NCBI GenBank assembly: GCA_003326205.1
Contig: LWTK01000037.1
Coordinates: 120,110-184,109, forward strand
Length of the DNA: 64,000 nucleotides
Origin: Nostoc sp. ATCC 43529
GTDB lineage: Bacteria > Cyanobacteriota > Cyanobacteriia > Cyanobacteriales > Nostocaceae
Direction of reading: 5' to 3'
Both the position numbers and the translations under genes were made by a program. Position 1 is the first letter of the stretch. Every line of letters begins with the position of its first letter. Positions 37,235 to 47,041 of this stretch are shown here, piece by piece. The notes beneath the pieces are model-generated. The model did not search any database. It was not told where the DNA came from and saw only the letters and a list, made by a program, of their open reading frames with translations.

Positions 37235-38749
37235 GTGATAAAACAAGTCGAATGGTCGGAAAATCAGGTCACATCTGGGCAAGTAGTATTTGAAGATGAA
37301 GTGCGATCGCCGGAACTCGAACATCCGGAAAATCAAGCAACACTTCCATCAGTAGCAGACCCCCAAGAAGAGGTCGAACTCAAAGCGCCAGCAAATACCA
37401 ACCGTAGCGTTGTCGAATCGGTGGGTGCAATTCCCAATCAGCTTTATGAGAGATTGGGCTTGACCATGCCTCGATGGCTGTTATGGTTCATGACGATTGT
37501 TATCGGCATCATATTATCTGGGCTGCTGGTGTCAACGTTAGCGTTATGGACTCCTTTATGGAGCAATTTAGATCGAACAGATGATGATTTAGGAACCGGT
37601 ACTAAGGACGAGCAAAAAATCCCGCTACCGGGCGAGTTATGGAGCAAAATTTCTCAGTACAAGCTTTCACGACCCATGAATATCCTAATTATGGGGATTG
37701 AACCAGTCAGCGGTACTGTTGATGGTTCGCCAGAAAGCTTTGCTGGTAAAAGCGACTCAATGTTGCTAGTACGGCTCAACCCTAATGAAAAATCTGTACG
37801 GGTACTTTCCATCCCCAGAGATACGATGATTGCGATCCCAGAAAAGGGAGAAAAGGGTTTAACTAAAGTATCTGATGCCAATGCCCAAGGCGGGCCAGTC
37901 TTGGCTGCACGGGTAGTTAGCCGTACTTTAAACAATGCCCCAATTGATCGCTATATTCGCATCTCTACCAGCGGTTTACGCCAGTTAGTCGATCAATTAG
38001 GTGGAGTTGAAGTCTTTGTTCCCCAATCAATGGAATATAAGGATTCCAGCAGTCAGCTGTCGATTAATTTGGTTAGTGGCTGGCAAACCCTCAACGGCGA
38101 ACAAGCAGAACAATTTGCCCGGTTCCGCGAACCCGGTTTGGGAGATTTGCCAAGGGTGCAGCGTCAACAAGCACTCATCGCAGCACTGCTGCAACGCCTC
38201 AATAGCCCCACCCTCTTACCCAGGTTGCCTCAATTAACTCGCCTCATGCGAAAATACTTTGACACCAACCTGAAAATGGAAGAAATGATGGCGTTGGTGA
38301 ACTTCGGTCTCAACTTAGATCGAGATAACTTCCAAATGACCGTTTTGCCTGGTACCTTTAGCCGCTTTAGCAAAGACCCTGATAGCTATTGGCTGAACAT
38401 GACCGGACAACAAAGCCTGCTGAATGATTATGTTGGGGTAAATGTACCTGGTCTTAAGCCAGATATGCGCCGGGTTCCTAACCTCAAAATTGCTATTCAA
38501 AATGCTTCCAATCAACCTCAATTAACTGAAAAAGTTATTGCTTATCTTAAACAGAAAGGCTTTACTAATATTTACAAAGTTCCTGATTGGCCAGATACCC
38601 AACGTCAAACTCAAATTGTTGTCCAAAAAGGCAACCGACGAGTTGGGGCTGATTTGCAACAAATCTTAGGTTTGGGTCAAGTCGAGGTAGCGGCTATTGG
38701 TGATTTAGAATCTGACCTCACAATTCGCATTGGGAAAGATTGGAAATAG
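37235..38749 (+). CDS. LCP-family glycan ligase (LytR-CpsA-Psr) with LytR_C domain
   Basis: The 504-residue protein starts with a GTG at 37235, preceded by GGGAG about seven bases before. An acidic, disordered N-terminus (about 1-75) is followed by a membrane helix (WLLWFMTIVIGIILSGLLVSTLALW, about 83-107). The LCP domain (about 145-330) has SDSMLLVRLNP and VRVLSIPRDTMIAIP, with conserved Asp and Arg that bind polyprenyl phosphate. A LytR_C domain (about 415-500) closes it. LCP enzymes attach glycans to the cell wall at the outer face of the membrane. It is divergent from the GDP-mannose gene, in keeping with glycan export. Confidence 0.92.
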   Translation: MIKQVEWSENQVTSGQVVFEDEVRSPELEHPENQATLPSVADPQEEVELKAPANTNRSVVESVGAIPNQLYERLGLTMPRWLLWFMTIVIGIILSGLLVSTLALWTPLWSNLDRTDDDLGTGTKDEQKIPLPGELWSKISQYKLSRPMNILIMGIEPVSGTVDGSPESFAGKSDSMLLVRLNPNEKSVRVLSIPRDTMIAIPEKGEKGLTKVSDANAQGGPVLAARVVSRTLNNAPIDRYIRISTSGLRQLVDQLGGVEVFVPQSMEYKDSSSQLSINLVSGWQTLNGEQAEQFARFREPGLGDLPRVQRQQALIAALLQRLNSPTLLPRLPQLTRLMRKYFDTNLKMEEMMALVNFGLNLDRDNFQMTVLPGTFSRFSKDPDSYWLNMTGQQSLLNDYVGVNVPGLKPDMRRVPNLKIAIQNASNQPQLTEKVIAYLKQKGFTNIYKVPDWPDTQRQTQIVVQKGNRRVGADLQQILGLGQVEVAAIGDLESDLTIRIGKDWK

Positions 38750-38851
38750 TCATTGGGCATTGGGCATTGCTAAATAACAAAGCACAAATGACAAAGTGTA
38801 AAGTATGAGCTGGGGAAACCTCAGCTCATATTTTGTAAGATAGGACAACAG

Positions 38852-38893
38852 ACTAATGACCAATGACTAATGACCAATGACTAATGACTAATA
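38852..38893. repeat. Tandem heptamer repeat (ACTAATG / ACCAATG)
   Basis: GACTAATGACCAATGACTAATG-type units repeat six times, just before the pentapeptide gene. It is the inverse of the TAGTCAT family at 1523-1610. Confidence 0.85.
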
Positions 38894-38902
38894 ATTAAAG
38901 TT

Positions 38903-39409
38903 ATGAAAAAGATTTTATTCCGCTTTTTGGGTTGGATTGTGATTTTGATACTAGCAGTTATGTGGATCGTACTTAATCCAAAACCTGCGTTTGCTCAACT
39001 AAACACAATCAACTACAACAGTACAAATTTGGAAAATCGCGATTTTTCCCATACTGATTTGGCAGGCGTAACTTTTGTAGCCGCAGAAATGCGAGGGGCA
39101 AATTTTCAAGGCGCAAATTTAACCAACGCAATTCTAACTAAAGGAGTTTTATTAAAAGCAAATCTAGAAGGCGCGAACCTAACTGGCGCTTTAGTTGATC
39201 GCGTCACTATGGATGGTGCTAATCTGAAAAATGCCATTTTTACAGAAGCAACTTTAACCCGCAGCCGCTTTTATGATGCTGATGTCACTGGCGCTGATTT
39301 TAGCGATGCTTTAATTGACCGCTATCAAGTGTCGCTATTGTGTGAAAGAGCCAATGGCGTAAATCCAGTTACAGGTGTGTCAACGCGAGATAGTTTAGGC
39401 TGTAAGTAG
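38903..39409 (+). CDS. Lumenal or periplasmic pentapeptide-repeat protein
   Basis: The 168-residue protein has a signal peptide ([20 protein letters not shown], with an AFA-Q cleavage site near residue 31). Pentapeptide repeats, A(N/D)LxX, follow from about residue 43 to 140 ([43 protein letters not shown]). A Cys pair, LLCERANG and LGCK, is at the end, as in thylakoid-lumen pentapeptide proteins. Such proteins form right-handed beta-helices; partner unknown. It looks monocistronic. Confidence 0.88.
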   Translation: MKKILFRFLGWIVILILAVMWIVLNPKPAFAQLNTINYNSTNLENRDFSHTDLAGVTFVAAEMRGANFQGANLTNAILTKGVLLKANLEGANLTGALVDRVTMDGANLKNAIFTEATLTRSRFYDADVTGADFSDALIDRYQVSLLCERANGVNPVTGVSTRDSLGCK

Positions 39410-39537
39410 ATAATCTGAGTGTTGAGCTTCAAAACAGAGATATCTTACTCAAAAGATGGAAAATAAAGCTTCTTTCTTAAACAATATATTATTAATTATT
39501 AATTTGATTTTAATTTGGTATTTTTTCTGATTCTAGC
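39410..39537. other. AT-rich spacer
   Basis: About 130 bp with no recognised feature, between the pentapeptide gene and a short coding remnant. Confidence 0.3.
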
Positions 39538-39675
39538 GAAGGTGGCTTTGTTTATCGCATTACCTTAATGTTAGCATCTGGTGAAACCGTGCCTTTGAGT
39601 GGTTGCTATAGTTCTGGGTTTCAAGAGAAACAAGAAATAGTTAAGATGATAAAAAGTTTCCTCGCTGCAAATTAG
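39520..39675 (+). pseudogene. C-terminal remnant of a small cyanobacterial membrane/PH-like protein
   Basis: An open frame ending with TAG at 39675 encodes a segment with SDSSEGGFVYRITLMLASGE and later YSSGFQEKQEIVKMIKSFLA. The order TASGE-PL-YSSG-KQ-IV-I-FL is the C-terminal pattern of small cyanobacterial proteins with a PH-like domain. No start codon or N-terminal half is present, so it is a decayed fragment. The call rests on recognition of the pattern and is tentative. Confidence 0.45.
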
Positions 39676-39863
39676 TAGGTGTCTATACCTCAAGATGAAT
39701 TGGTGCGATCGCACTCCAAATTATCCTAAACTATATTGACTACAAAGAAAGATAGCAACATGTCCACTGACTAAAATTTGATATGATTTTTCGCTATTTA
39801 AATAGATGTAGAGACGTTGCAATGTCTCTACAAACATTTTGTCAGTACATTAGATGTCTGACA
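39676..39863. other. Spacer before the five-GAF kinase
   Basis: About 190 bp. A GTAGAGACGTTGCAATGTCTCTAC palindrome near 39809-39832 is a possible terminator for the minus-strand kinase or a repeat. No gene. Confidence 0.4.
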
Positions 39864-42800
39864 TTAATTATCTGTAGGAATTTTAATTAAAAACTCGGTT
39901 CCTTCTCCTGGTTTGGACAAACATTTAATTTCACCATGATGTTTTTCAACCACAATTTGATAGCTGATAGACAATCCTAAGCCTGTACCTTTACCTGGTT
40001 CTTTGGTGGTGAAGAAGGGGTCAAAAATGTGCGATCGCACTTCCTCTGGCATACCCAAACCATTATCAGCTATTCTAATTAAAACTTGCTTATTAACTAT
40101 TTGGGTACTAATCCAAATAGTTAAGGGAATCCTGGGACGTTTTTCTTTTGAATCTAAATATTTTTGCTGTATAGCTTTGAATTTTTCTTCTAATGCATCA
40201 ACACTGTTACTCAGGAGATTCATGAATACCTGATTTAATTGTGCGGGATAGCATTCCAATAAAGGTAAGGTACTATATTCTTTAATAACCTCAATAGCTG
40301 GGCGATCGCTATTAATTTTCAGCCGATGCCCTAAAATCAGTAAAGTACTATTTAATCCTTCATGAACGTCTATTGCTCTCAATTCCGCCTCATCTGTACG
40401 AGAGAAATTTCGCAGTGATAGCACAATCTCATGAATCCGCTCTGCTCCTATCTGCATGGAATCAACTGTTTTGGGTAAATCTTCAATAATAAAGTCCAAA
40501 TCAGTCTTTTCAATTTTCTTTTGTACATCTGGGATTTGACGATAAAATTTCACAACCTCCAGTAGTTCTTGAGTATATTCTTTTAAATGTATAAGATTGC
40601 CAAAAATAAAATTAATTGGGTTATTAATTTCGTGAGCAACTCCAGCCAAGAGTTGTCCTAAACCAGCCATTTTTTCACCCTGAATTAATCGGCTTTGAGT
40701 TTGTTTTAATTCTTGCAGAGCTTGAGTAAGTTCTGAAGTTTGACGTTTAGTTTGTTCGAGCAATTCTGCTTGCTGGATCGCAATTCCTAATTGTACTCCT
40801 ACTTGAGCCAGGAGATTAATTTCCTCTTCTTTCCAATAACGGGATTGAGAATTTTGATAAGCAACTAATAAACCCCATAATTTTTCACCTTGACGAATGG
40901 GAACGAAAGTTTCGTTGCGGGGAAGTTCATTATCATCATCTGTGTCTTCAAAATTTTCTAGAATCAATGGTTGAGTTTGTACCACAGGTTTCCAACCATC
41001 TTTAAAAGAATCTGCTACAAATTTACCGCTCCAATCTGAGTTAAAGCGGTAAATTGCAACTCGCTCGACTTCGAGTAGTTCTCGCACAGCTTGAGTAGTA
41101 GTTCTAAAAATAGTTTGAATATCGAGAGACTGACGTATTTTATCAATAGTAGCAGCCAACAATTCTTGTCGTTCCATAGCTTTTTCCCGTTCGGTAGCTT
41201 CTGCTAATTGGACAGCTTGCATTTGAACTTGTTTGATATAGGAATCTTGTTTTAATGCTACTCCTAATTGTTCAGCAATTTGAGTTGCAAATTCAATTTC
41301 GGATGGTTGCCATTGACGAGGAGCGTTACATTGGTGAATACACAGTAAGCCCCAAAGTTCGCCTTTTTTCAAAAGTGGAGCGACCATATTAGCACGTACT
41401 TGAAATGCTGCTAAAATTTGCACATAACAGCCTTGAAAATTTTGTTGATAAATATCAGCGATCGCATTTACTCGACCTTGGGCATAAAGCGGTGCAAAAT
41501 GTTCGCTAAAGCAGTGATCGTAAACTTGTTCTCCGATTGCTGAAGACCAACCATCAGCCACATCTTCATAAACAAATTCTCCTTCCCAGTCATCTTGAGC
41601 ATTAAAACGGAAAACTCCCACTCGGTCGGCTTTGAGTAGTTGCCGCATTTCGGTAACAGAAGTTTGAAAAATAGTATCCAAATCTAAAGATTCACGAATT
41701 CTAGCAATAACACTAGTTAATATCTTTTGTTGTTCTGCTTGATATCGAGCTTCATGCAAAAGTTTATTATGTTGTAAAGCAACCCCTAAATTTTCTGCAA
41801 TTTGGCTGACAAATTCAATTTCCGAAGGTTGCCAAGTTCGAGGATTGCTACATTGATGAACACATAATAATCCCCATAATCGACCTTGCTTCAACAAGGG
41901 AACCACCAGATTAGCCCGCACTTGAAATTTGCCCAGAATCTCTGCATGACATTCACTTAATCCCGCGTCGTAAATATCTGCTACTGCTTGCACTCGACCT
42001 TGTTGATAATCAATAGCAAACTGTTCCCCAAAACAGTGATCGTAGACTTTCGCATTAATTACTGAGTCCCATCCAGTGACAACATCTTCGGAAATAAATT
42101 CTCCTTCCCAGTTTTTTTGAGGGTCAAAACGAAAGACTACCACTCGGTCTGTTTGCAGCATTTGACGAACTTCGGTGACAGAAGTTTGAAAAATTGTATC
42201 CAAATCCAGCGACTTACGAATACGAGTAATCACGCTGGTTAATGTTTTTTGTTGTTCTGCTTGATACTGAGCTTGTGCTAATAACTCATGATGTCGCAGT
42301 ATGACACCAATTTGCGTGCCAATTTTGCTCAATGATTCGACTTCATAGGATTGCCATTCTCTAGTTGAGGCATTTTGGTAAGCAGCAATAATTCCCCAAA
42401 GTTTATCTCCTTGGAGAATTGGTGCAGTTGCAAAGGCTTTTACTTGAAATTGCTCTAACAAAGTGACATGGCAATCTGTTAATCCAGCTTGATAAATATC
42501 GTTAACTGTAAATATTTCGTTTTTAAGGTAGCGTCCTCCTTGAGTTTGTTGTAAATAAGTATCAGCGATCGCTCCTTGAATTCCAACTAAGGCAGTCCAT
42601 CCTTCGGTAAATGATTCAGCTACAAAGCTACCACTCCAATCTGTATGGAAGCAAAAAATTGCAACTCGGTCGGCTTGCAGTAATTTGCGTATTTCTTCAG
42701 TTGTTGTTTTAAAAATGGTGTCAAGGTCGAGAGGCGAACGAATTGTATCAACAAGCTGAGCGATTACTTGGTCGCGCTGGGCTGCTTGAGCTAATTTTGC

Positions 42801-43391
42801 AGCTTGTAATTGCACTTCATGGAGATGCTTGACTTGTTGAATAGCAACTGTTAAATGGTCAGCAATTTGGCGAATAAATTCAATTTCTGATTCCTTCCAA
42901 TTACGAGCATCACTGCACTGATGAATACAAATTAATCCCCACAATTTCTTTTCCTGTAATAAAGGAACAACGAGGTTAGCACGGATTTGAAATTGACCTA
43001 AAATTGTTTTATGGCAATCACTCAAACGAGCTTCATAAATGTCATTAACTGCTTGCACTTTCCCCTGTTGATAACTAGCAGCAAATTGTTCTCCAAAGCA
43101 GTGGTCGTGGACTTTGACAGCCATTGTTGAAGTCCAACCAGCTGCAACATCCTCAGAAATAAATTCTCCTTCCCAGTCTTTTTCAGGATCGAACTGGAAG
43201 ACCGCTACTCGGTCAGCATTGAGCAACTGACGCACTTCTGTAACTGTAGTTTTAAAAATTGTCTTTAACTCAAGAGACTCTCGAATTCGTACAATCACAC
43301 TCGCCAGAGCCTTTTGTTTTTCTAGCTGTTCTTGAAGTTGAGTGCTTGACAATAGAAGTTGATTTTCAGTGAAAGTTGAATTAAGTTCCAT
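39864..43391 (-). CDS. Five-GAF histidine kinase with DXCF-type cysteine motifs (possible cyanobacteriochrome)
   Basis: The 1175-residue soluble protein has five GAF domains (about 25-190, 205-370, 385-545, 560-720, 745-880), a coiled coil, a HisKA domain with His920 ([14 protein letters not shown]), and an ATPase domain. GAF1, GAF3 and GAF4 contain DHCF (Cys98, Cys453, Cys627) and a second Cys 28 residues later (Cys126, Cys481, Cys655; the next residue is His, His, Tyr). GAF2 keeps only the second Cys (Cys307) and has DTYL instead; GAF5 lacks both. This is the arrangement of DXCF cyanobacteriochrome domains. It is monocistronic with no receiver nearby. Bilin binding is inferred. Confidence 0.88.
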   Translation of the reverse strand: MELNSTFTENQLLLSSTQLQEQLEKQKALASVIVRIRESLELKTIFKTTVTEVRQLLNADRVAVFQFDPEKDWEGEFISEDVAAGWTSTMAVKVHDHCFGEQFAASYQQGKVQAVNDIYEARLSDCHKTILGQFQIRANLVVPLLQEKKLWGLICIHQCSDARNWKESEIEFIRQIADHLTVAIQQVKHLHEVQLQAAKLAQAAQRDQVIAQLVDTIRSPLDLDTIFKTTTEEIRKLLQADRVAIFCFHTDWSGSFVAESFTEGWTALVGIQGAIADTYLQQTQGGRYLKNEIFTVNDIYQAGLTDCHVTLLEQFQVKAFATAPILQGDKLWGIIAAYQNASTREWQSYEVESLSKIGTQIGVILRHHELLAQAQYQAEQQKTLTSVITRIRKSLDLDTIFQTSVTEVRQMLQTDRVVVFRFDPQKNWEGEFISEDVVTGWDSVINAKVYDHCFGEQFAIDYQQGRVQAVADIYDAGLSECHAEILGKFQVRANLVVPLLKQGRLWGLLCVHQCSNPRTWQPSEIEFVSQIAENLGVALQHNKLLHEARYQAEQQKILTSVIARIRESLDLDTIFQTSVTEMRQLLKADRVGVFRFNAQDDWEGEFVYEDVADGWSSAIGEQVYDHCFSEHFAPLYAQGRVNAIADIYQQNFQGCYVQILAAFQVRANMVAPLLKKGELWGLLCIHQCNAPRQWQPSEIEFATQIAEQLGVALKQDSYIKQVQMQAVQLAEATEREKAMERQELLAATIDKIRQSLDIQTIFRTTTQAVRELLEVERVAIYRFNSDWSGKFVADSFKDGWKPVVQTQPLILENFEDTDDDNELPRNETFVPIRQGEKLWGLLVAYQNSQSRYWKEEEINLLAQVGVQLGIAIQQAELLEQTKRQTSELTQALQELKQTQSRLIQGEKMAGLGQLLAGVAHEINNPINFIFGNLIHLKEYTQELLEVVKFYRQIPDVQKKIEKTDLDFIIEDLPKTVDSMQIGAERIHEIVLSLRNFSRTDEAELRAIDVHEGLNSTLLILGHRLKINSDRPAIEVIKEYSTLPLLECYPAQLNQVFMNLLSNSVDALEEKFKAIQQKYLDSKEKRPRIPLTIWISTQIVNKQVLIRIADNGLGMPEEVRSHIFDPFFTTKEPGKGTGLGLSISYQIVVEKHHGEIKCLSKPGEGTEFLIKIPTDN

Positions 43392-43567
43392 TGCTATTGA
43401 TTTTAGTGATTGTTCTACAAAAATTTATGATGTCAAACTTTGTCAGGTTGAAGAGTGTCAAGCTTCTGAGTATGACAAACTTCTTTTTGAAGTATCCAAT
43501 TCTTGTAAAGAAGATGGTTATTGTTATAGTTCCCCTTTCTTGACCTATCTTCACAACTTGTTAACAA

Positions 43568-43679
43568 TCAGTCATTGGTCATTGGTCATTGGTCATTGGT
43601 CATTAGTCATTGGTCATTGGTCATTAGTCATTAGTCATTGGTCATTGGTCATTAGTCATTAGTCATTGGTCATTGGTCT
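43568..43679. repeat. Tandem heptamer repeat (TGGTCAT / TAGTCAT)
   Basis: About fifteen copies of GGTCATT or AGTCATT. It lies between the divergent five-GAF kinase and murJ and is the largest block of this family in the window. Confidence 0.9.
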
Positions 43680-44054
43680 TTTGTAAATACAAATGAGAAA
43701 GTGCAAAGTCTCTTGGTACTTTGTTTGCTAATTCGATCGAATGCCTGAGTATAAGATAAGTTGGTATAAAATTGTAGCGTTTTGAAACACATACAAAAAT
43801 ATGTAAACGGGCAGTGGCTGGTGCTTGTTGAATGAAATATTGTTGTAGTTTTGTGCGATCGCTTTGTCAATCCTTCTAATACGTCCCGTCCACTAGAGAA
43901 AAGCCGATGTCTGGAGACAAGCACTTTGCGTCTACGCACTTGACTAATTGCCGTTAGACTAATGACTGACTTATCAAAATCAGCCTGACAGACCATAAAA
44001 TTTAGGTTAAATGTTTTCAAGTATGGACTTTGCAGGAGTATTCAGGTATTTTTC
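43680..44054. promoter_or_regulatory. Upstream region of murJ
   Basis: A 375-bp stretch with no coding ORF. It holds a HIP1-like GCGATCGC at 43858. The murJ promoter and its ribosome site (CAGGTATTTTTC before GTG) are here; exact boxes cannot be set. Confidence 0.35.
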
Positions 44055-45719
44055 GTGACACAACAAGACCAAAAACCCTCTCGTTCTTTCGCTGGAATTG
44101 CTGGCATTGTTGCCATTGCCACATTAATTAGTAAAATCTTTGGTTTAATTCGGCAGCAAGCCATCGCTGCTGCTTTCGGTGTTGGTGCAGCTGCCACTGC
44201 CTATAGTTACGCTTATATTATTCCTGGCTTTCTATTGATATTACTAGGTGGCGTGAATGGCCCATTACACAGTGCCATCATCAGTGTTTTAGCCAAGCGC
44301 AAACAACAAGAAGCCGCACCCCTAGTGGAAACAGTAACAACACTGGTGGGTGGATTGCTGTTAGTGGTGACATTTGCTCAAATTTTCTTGGCAGATGAAA
44401 TTGTTGATTTAGTCGGCCATGGTTTAGATCCTACAACCAGAGCGATCGCGATCAAACAAATCCAAATCATGGCACCGATGGCTTTATTTTCTGGATTAAT
44501 TGGTATTGGCTTCGGTACTCTCAATGCCGCTAATCAATATTGGTTGCTCTCCATTAGTCCTCTGTTATCCAGCATTACAGTTGTCATCGGCATTGCTTTC
44601 ATGGCTATGCAACTGGGCAAGGACATAATCAAGCCAGAATACGCTTTTATCGGTGGTATGGTGTTAGCTTGGGGAACCTTGGCAGGGGCAATTCTTCAGT
44701 GGTTGGTGCAGCTAGTTGTGCAGTGGCGGTTAGGACTAGGTACATTGCGACTGCGGTTTGATTTTAAAACCCCAGCTGTCCAAGAAGTAATTAAAATCAT
44801 GACTCCGGCAACAATTTCCTCAGGAATGATGCCGATTAACTTTGCCACCGTGCTTTATTTCGCGAGTCCCATCCCTGGCGCTGCTGCGGGTTTCAACTAC
44901 GCTAATTTGCTGGTGCAAACTCCCTTAGGAATTATTTCTAACATCATTTTGTTGCCGTTATTACCCATATTTGCCAAGCTTGCAGCTCCAGAACATTGGG
45001 ACGACTTAAAATTACGTATTCGTCAAGGACTTTTACTTAGTGCTGTCACTATGTTACCTTTGGGAGCGTTGATGGTGGCGCTATCTGTACCCATTGTCCA
45101 GGTAGTGTACGAACGCGGTGCTTTTAAAGGCGATGCAACCCAGTTAGTTTCCGAGTTGCTAGTTGTTTACGGCATTGGGATGTTTGTTTATTTGGGGCGT
45201 GATGTTTTGGTGCGGGTGTTCTATGCTTTGGGCGATGGACAGACACCCTTTCGCATCAGCACTTTTAATATTTTTCTCAATGCTGCACTCGATTGGATTT
45301 TGGTTGGGCCTTTTGGCGCACCCGGTTTGGTATTAGCAACAGTGGGTGTAAATTGCAGTTCTTTATTGATGTTGTTGTGGTTGCTCGATCGCAAAATTAA
45401 TGGTTTACCTTGGCGTGAGTGGAGTGTGCCAATTCTCGGTTTAACTGCGGGAAGTGTGGTCGCTGGGGCAGCCAGTTACGGAACTTTGGTTGCTTCTGGA
45501 CAAATTTTAGGTAAAACAGGTTTAATAGTTTTGCTGTTGCAGCTGTGTATATCTAGCTGCGTGGGAATTGCGGTGTTTGCAGCGATCGCTGCATGGATGA
45601 AAATACCAGAGGTGAATACTTTTGTGGATCGTCTGCGTCAACGTTTTGGCAAAAAAAAGAGAACTTACGCACAGGTAACGGAACCAACCGCAGAGGACGC
45701 AGAGGACGCGGAGCAATAA
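44055..45719 (+). CDS. murJ: Lipid II flippase MurJ
   Basis: The 554-residue protein has about 14 hydrophobic segments across residues 15-530 and MurJ-type sequences: ATLISKIFGLIRQQAIAAAFG with conserved Arg near residue 30, then ANLLVQTPLGIISNIILLPLLPIFAKLA. It flips lipid II across the membrane for peptidoglycan synthesis. The GTG at 44055 has an AGG site about eight bases before it. The last 13 residues (TEPTAEDAEDAEQ) are encoded by a GCAGAGGACGCAGAGGACGC repeat and are not part of the family. It is likely a repeat that has entered the 3' end of the gene. It appears monocistronic. Confidence 0.93.
   Translation: MTQQDQKPSRSFAGIAGIVAIATLISKIFGLIRQQAIAAAFGVGAAATAYSYAYIIPGFLLILLGGVNGPLHSAIISVLAKRKQQEAAPLVETVTTLVGGLLLVVTFAQIFLADEIVDLVGHGLDPTTRAIAIKQIQIMAPMALFSGLIGIGFGTLNAANQYWLLSISPLLSSITVVIGIAFMAMQLGKDIIKPEYAFIGGMVLAWGTLAGAILQWLVQLVVQWRLGLGTLRLRFDFKTPAVQEVIKIMTPATISSGMMPINFATVLYFASPIPGAAAGFNYANLLVQTPLGIISNIILLPLLPIFAKLAAPEHWDDLKLRIRQGLLLSAVTMLPLGALMVALSVPIVQVVYERGAFKGDATQLVSELLVVYGIGMFVYLGRDVLVRVFYALGDGQTPFRISTFNIFLNAALDWILVGPFGAPGLVLATVGVNCSSLLMLLWLLDRKINGLPWREWSVPILGLTAGSVVAGAASYGTLVASGQILGKTGLIVLLLQLCISSCVGIAVFAAIAAWMKIPEVNTFVDRLRQRFGKKKRTYAQVTEPTAEDAEDAEQ
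45686..45712 (+). repeat. GCAGAGGAC repeat at the end of murJ
   Basis: The nonamer-like unit GCAGAGGAC (then GCGGAGCAA) repeats about three times and forms the last codons of murJ. This unit is a common intergenic cyanobacterial repeat. Its presence inside an open frame suggests a 3' extension after repeat insertion. Confidence 0.6.
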
Positions 45720-45830
45720 CGATTCAAAATTCACGCATTAAAGGCATTTTGAGTTGGGGATTTAAACCCCGGCTCAAAATATGCTACGTGTGCTACCCTA
45801 TTTTTCTGAAATTTTAAGTGACCAATTATA

Positions 45831-45846
45831 TCACCCTACTGGGTGA
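45831..45846. terminator. Short hairpin TCACCC-TACT-GGGTGA
   Basis: A six-bp stem with a four-base loop is followed by AAAAAC. A sister hairpin (TCACCC-TTTT-GGGTGA) is at 16583-16598. It lies between murJ and the beta-barrel gene. Termination is possible but the following run is A, not T, on the plus strand. Confidence 0.4.
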
Positions 45847-45958
45847 AAAACAATTCAACCACCAAGGTGAACCGAGTGTGGGAGGTTACATTTTGTAAAA
45901 AAAGAGATTCTGGTAATAGAGAACATTGATATTACCTAACTCTAGCGAGAAAAATTCT

Positions 45959-46480
45959 ATGAAACTGACAAAATTAACTGCCTCTTTCCTCGCTGCTGCT
46001 TCCATTATCCTTTCAGGCGGCATTGCTTCTGCTCAAACAGCCGGTACCAACGGTACCAACGCTAACTATATTGGTGCTGGTATTGCGGCTGGTGCAACCA
46101 GTGGCGGACAAGGAAACGATAGCGCACAACTTGGTGGGAATGTTCAAGGACGTTACGCCGTTCCCAATGCACCTGTTTCACTGCGGGGTTCTGTGCTGTA
46201 CGGTGGTGATTCTGCTGCCATTATGCCCATAGTTACTTACGATGCGCCCATTGCCAAAAACACTAACGTTTACTTCGGTGGTGGTTATTCTTTCATAACT
46301 GACGAAGGTCAAAACAGCCCATTAGGCAATCGCAATGCACCTGTAGTCACCCTTGGTGTTGAATCAGAAGTTGCTAACAATGTCATCGCCTATGGTGATA
46401 CCAAATGGGGCATTGACGCTTATAGAAACAGTGATGCTGATGCCGTGAGCTTCCAAGCCGGATTGGGTTATCGTTTCTAG
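45959..46480 (+). CDS. Small secreted outer-membrane beta-barrel-like protein
   Basis: From ATG 45959 the protein has 173 residues: a signal peptide (LTASFLAAASIILSGGIASA-QT) and a mature part rich in Gly, Asn and alternating hydrophobics (GNVQGRYAVPNAPVSLRGSVLYGGDSAAIMPIV, NTNVYFGGGYSF), ending in a terminal Phe (LGYRF), the pattern of outer-membrane barrels. Similar to opacity/OmpA-like small porins; no family name is safe. A GTG-like start at 45926 is possible, but ATG 45959 gives a proper signal peptide. Confidence 0.8.
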   Translation: MKLTKLTASFLAAASIILSGGIASAQTAGTNGTNANYIGAGIAAGATSGGQGNDSAQLGGNVQGRYAVPNAPVSLRGSVLYGGDSAAIMPIVTYDAPIAKNTNVYFGGGYSFITDEGQNSPLGNRNAPVVTLGVESEVANNVIAYGDTKWGIDAYRNSDADAVSFQAGLGYRF

Positions 46481-46688
46481 CGATCGCAACAGCTGATTCA
46501 GAAGCTAATGATATCTGATAAGTGCGATCGCGATCTATCCTCTGAGATCTGAGTGTCTACACTCAGATCTCAATTTTTATATTAATCATTTTTATTTATG
46601 ATTTTGAAAAAAAATGCTATTGGCTATTATTGGTACTTTCTCTTAGAGTGAAATTATAAATTTTATATGCTTGTATAAGAGATTACTC

Positions 46689-46994
46689 ATGGAAAATATC
46701 GATCCCATTCCCGAAATGGTGGGTGAAACAACAGATGTGGAAGTTTGGTTGATTCGGGCAGGGCTAAGATTTTCAGACTTAGGTGATGATGCTGGAAGTA
46801 TTGCAATTCGTAAGCAATGGCGAGAGTACCAAGCCGCAGTTCAAAGATGCTGTGCAGTCCTACACCAATCACCTGCAAAGGTTCAACTCGGCGGCGATTA
46901 TGCCAAGCTGAGAATACCTGGTGGCTTAAAGGGAGACGGAGGAACACGGGGACACGGGGACGCGGGGACGTGGAGAATAATCAATGACAAATGA
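46689..46994 (+). CDS. Small hypothetical protein with repeat-derived tail
   Basis: From ATG 46689 the protein has 101 residues. The first part (DPIPEMVGETTDVEVWLIRAGLRFSDLGDDAG) is normal protein. The last 20 or so residues (GDGGTRGHGDAGTWR) are coded by a GGGGACACGGGGACGCGGGGACG repeat block and are probably an extension past a lost stop. I recognise no domain; it resembles small cyanobacterial conserved proteins without known function. Confidence 0.6.
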   Translation: MENIDPIPEMVGETTDVEVWLIRAGLRFSDLGDDAGSIAIRKQWREYQAAVQRCCAVLHQSPAKVQLGGDYAKLRIPGGLKGDGGTRGHGDAGTWRIINDK

Positions 46995-47041
46995 CTAATG
47001 CCCAATGACAAATGACAAATGACAAATGCCCAATGCCCAAT

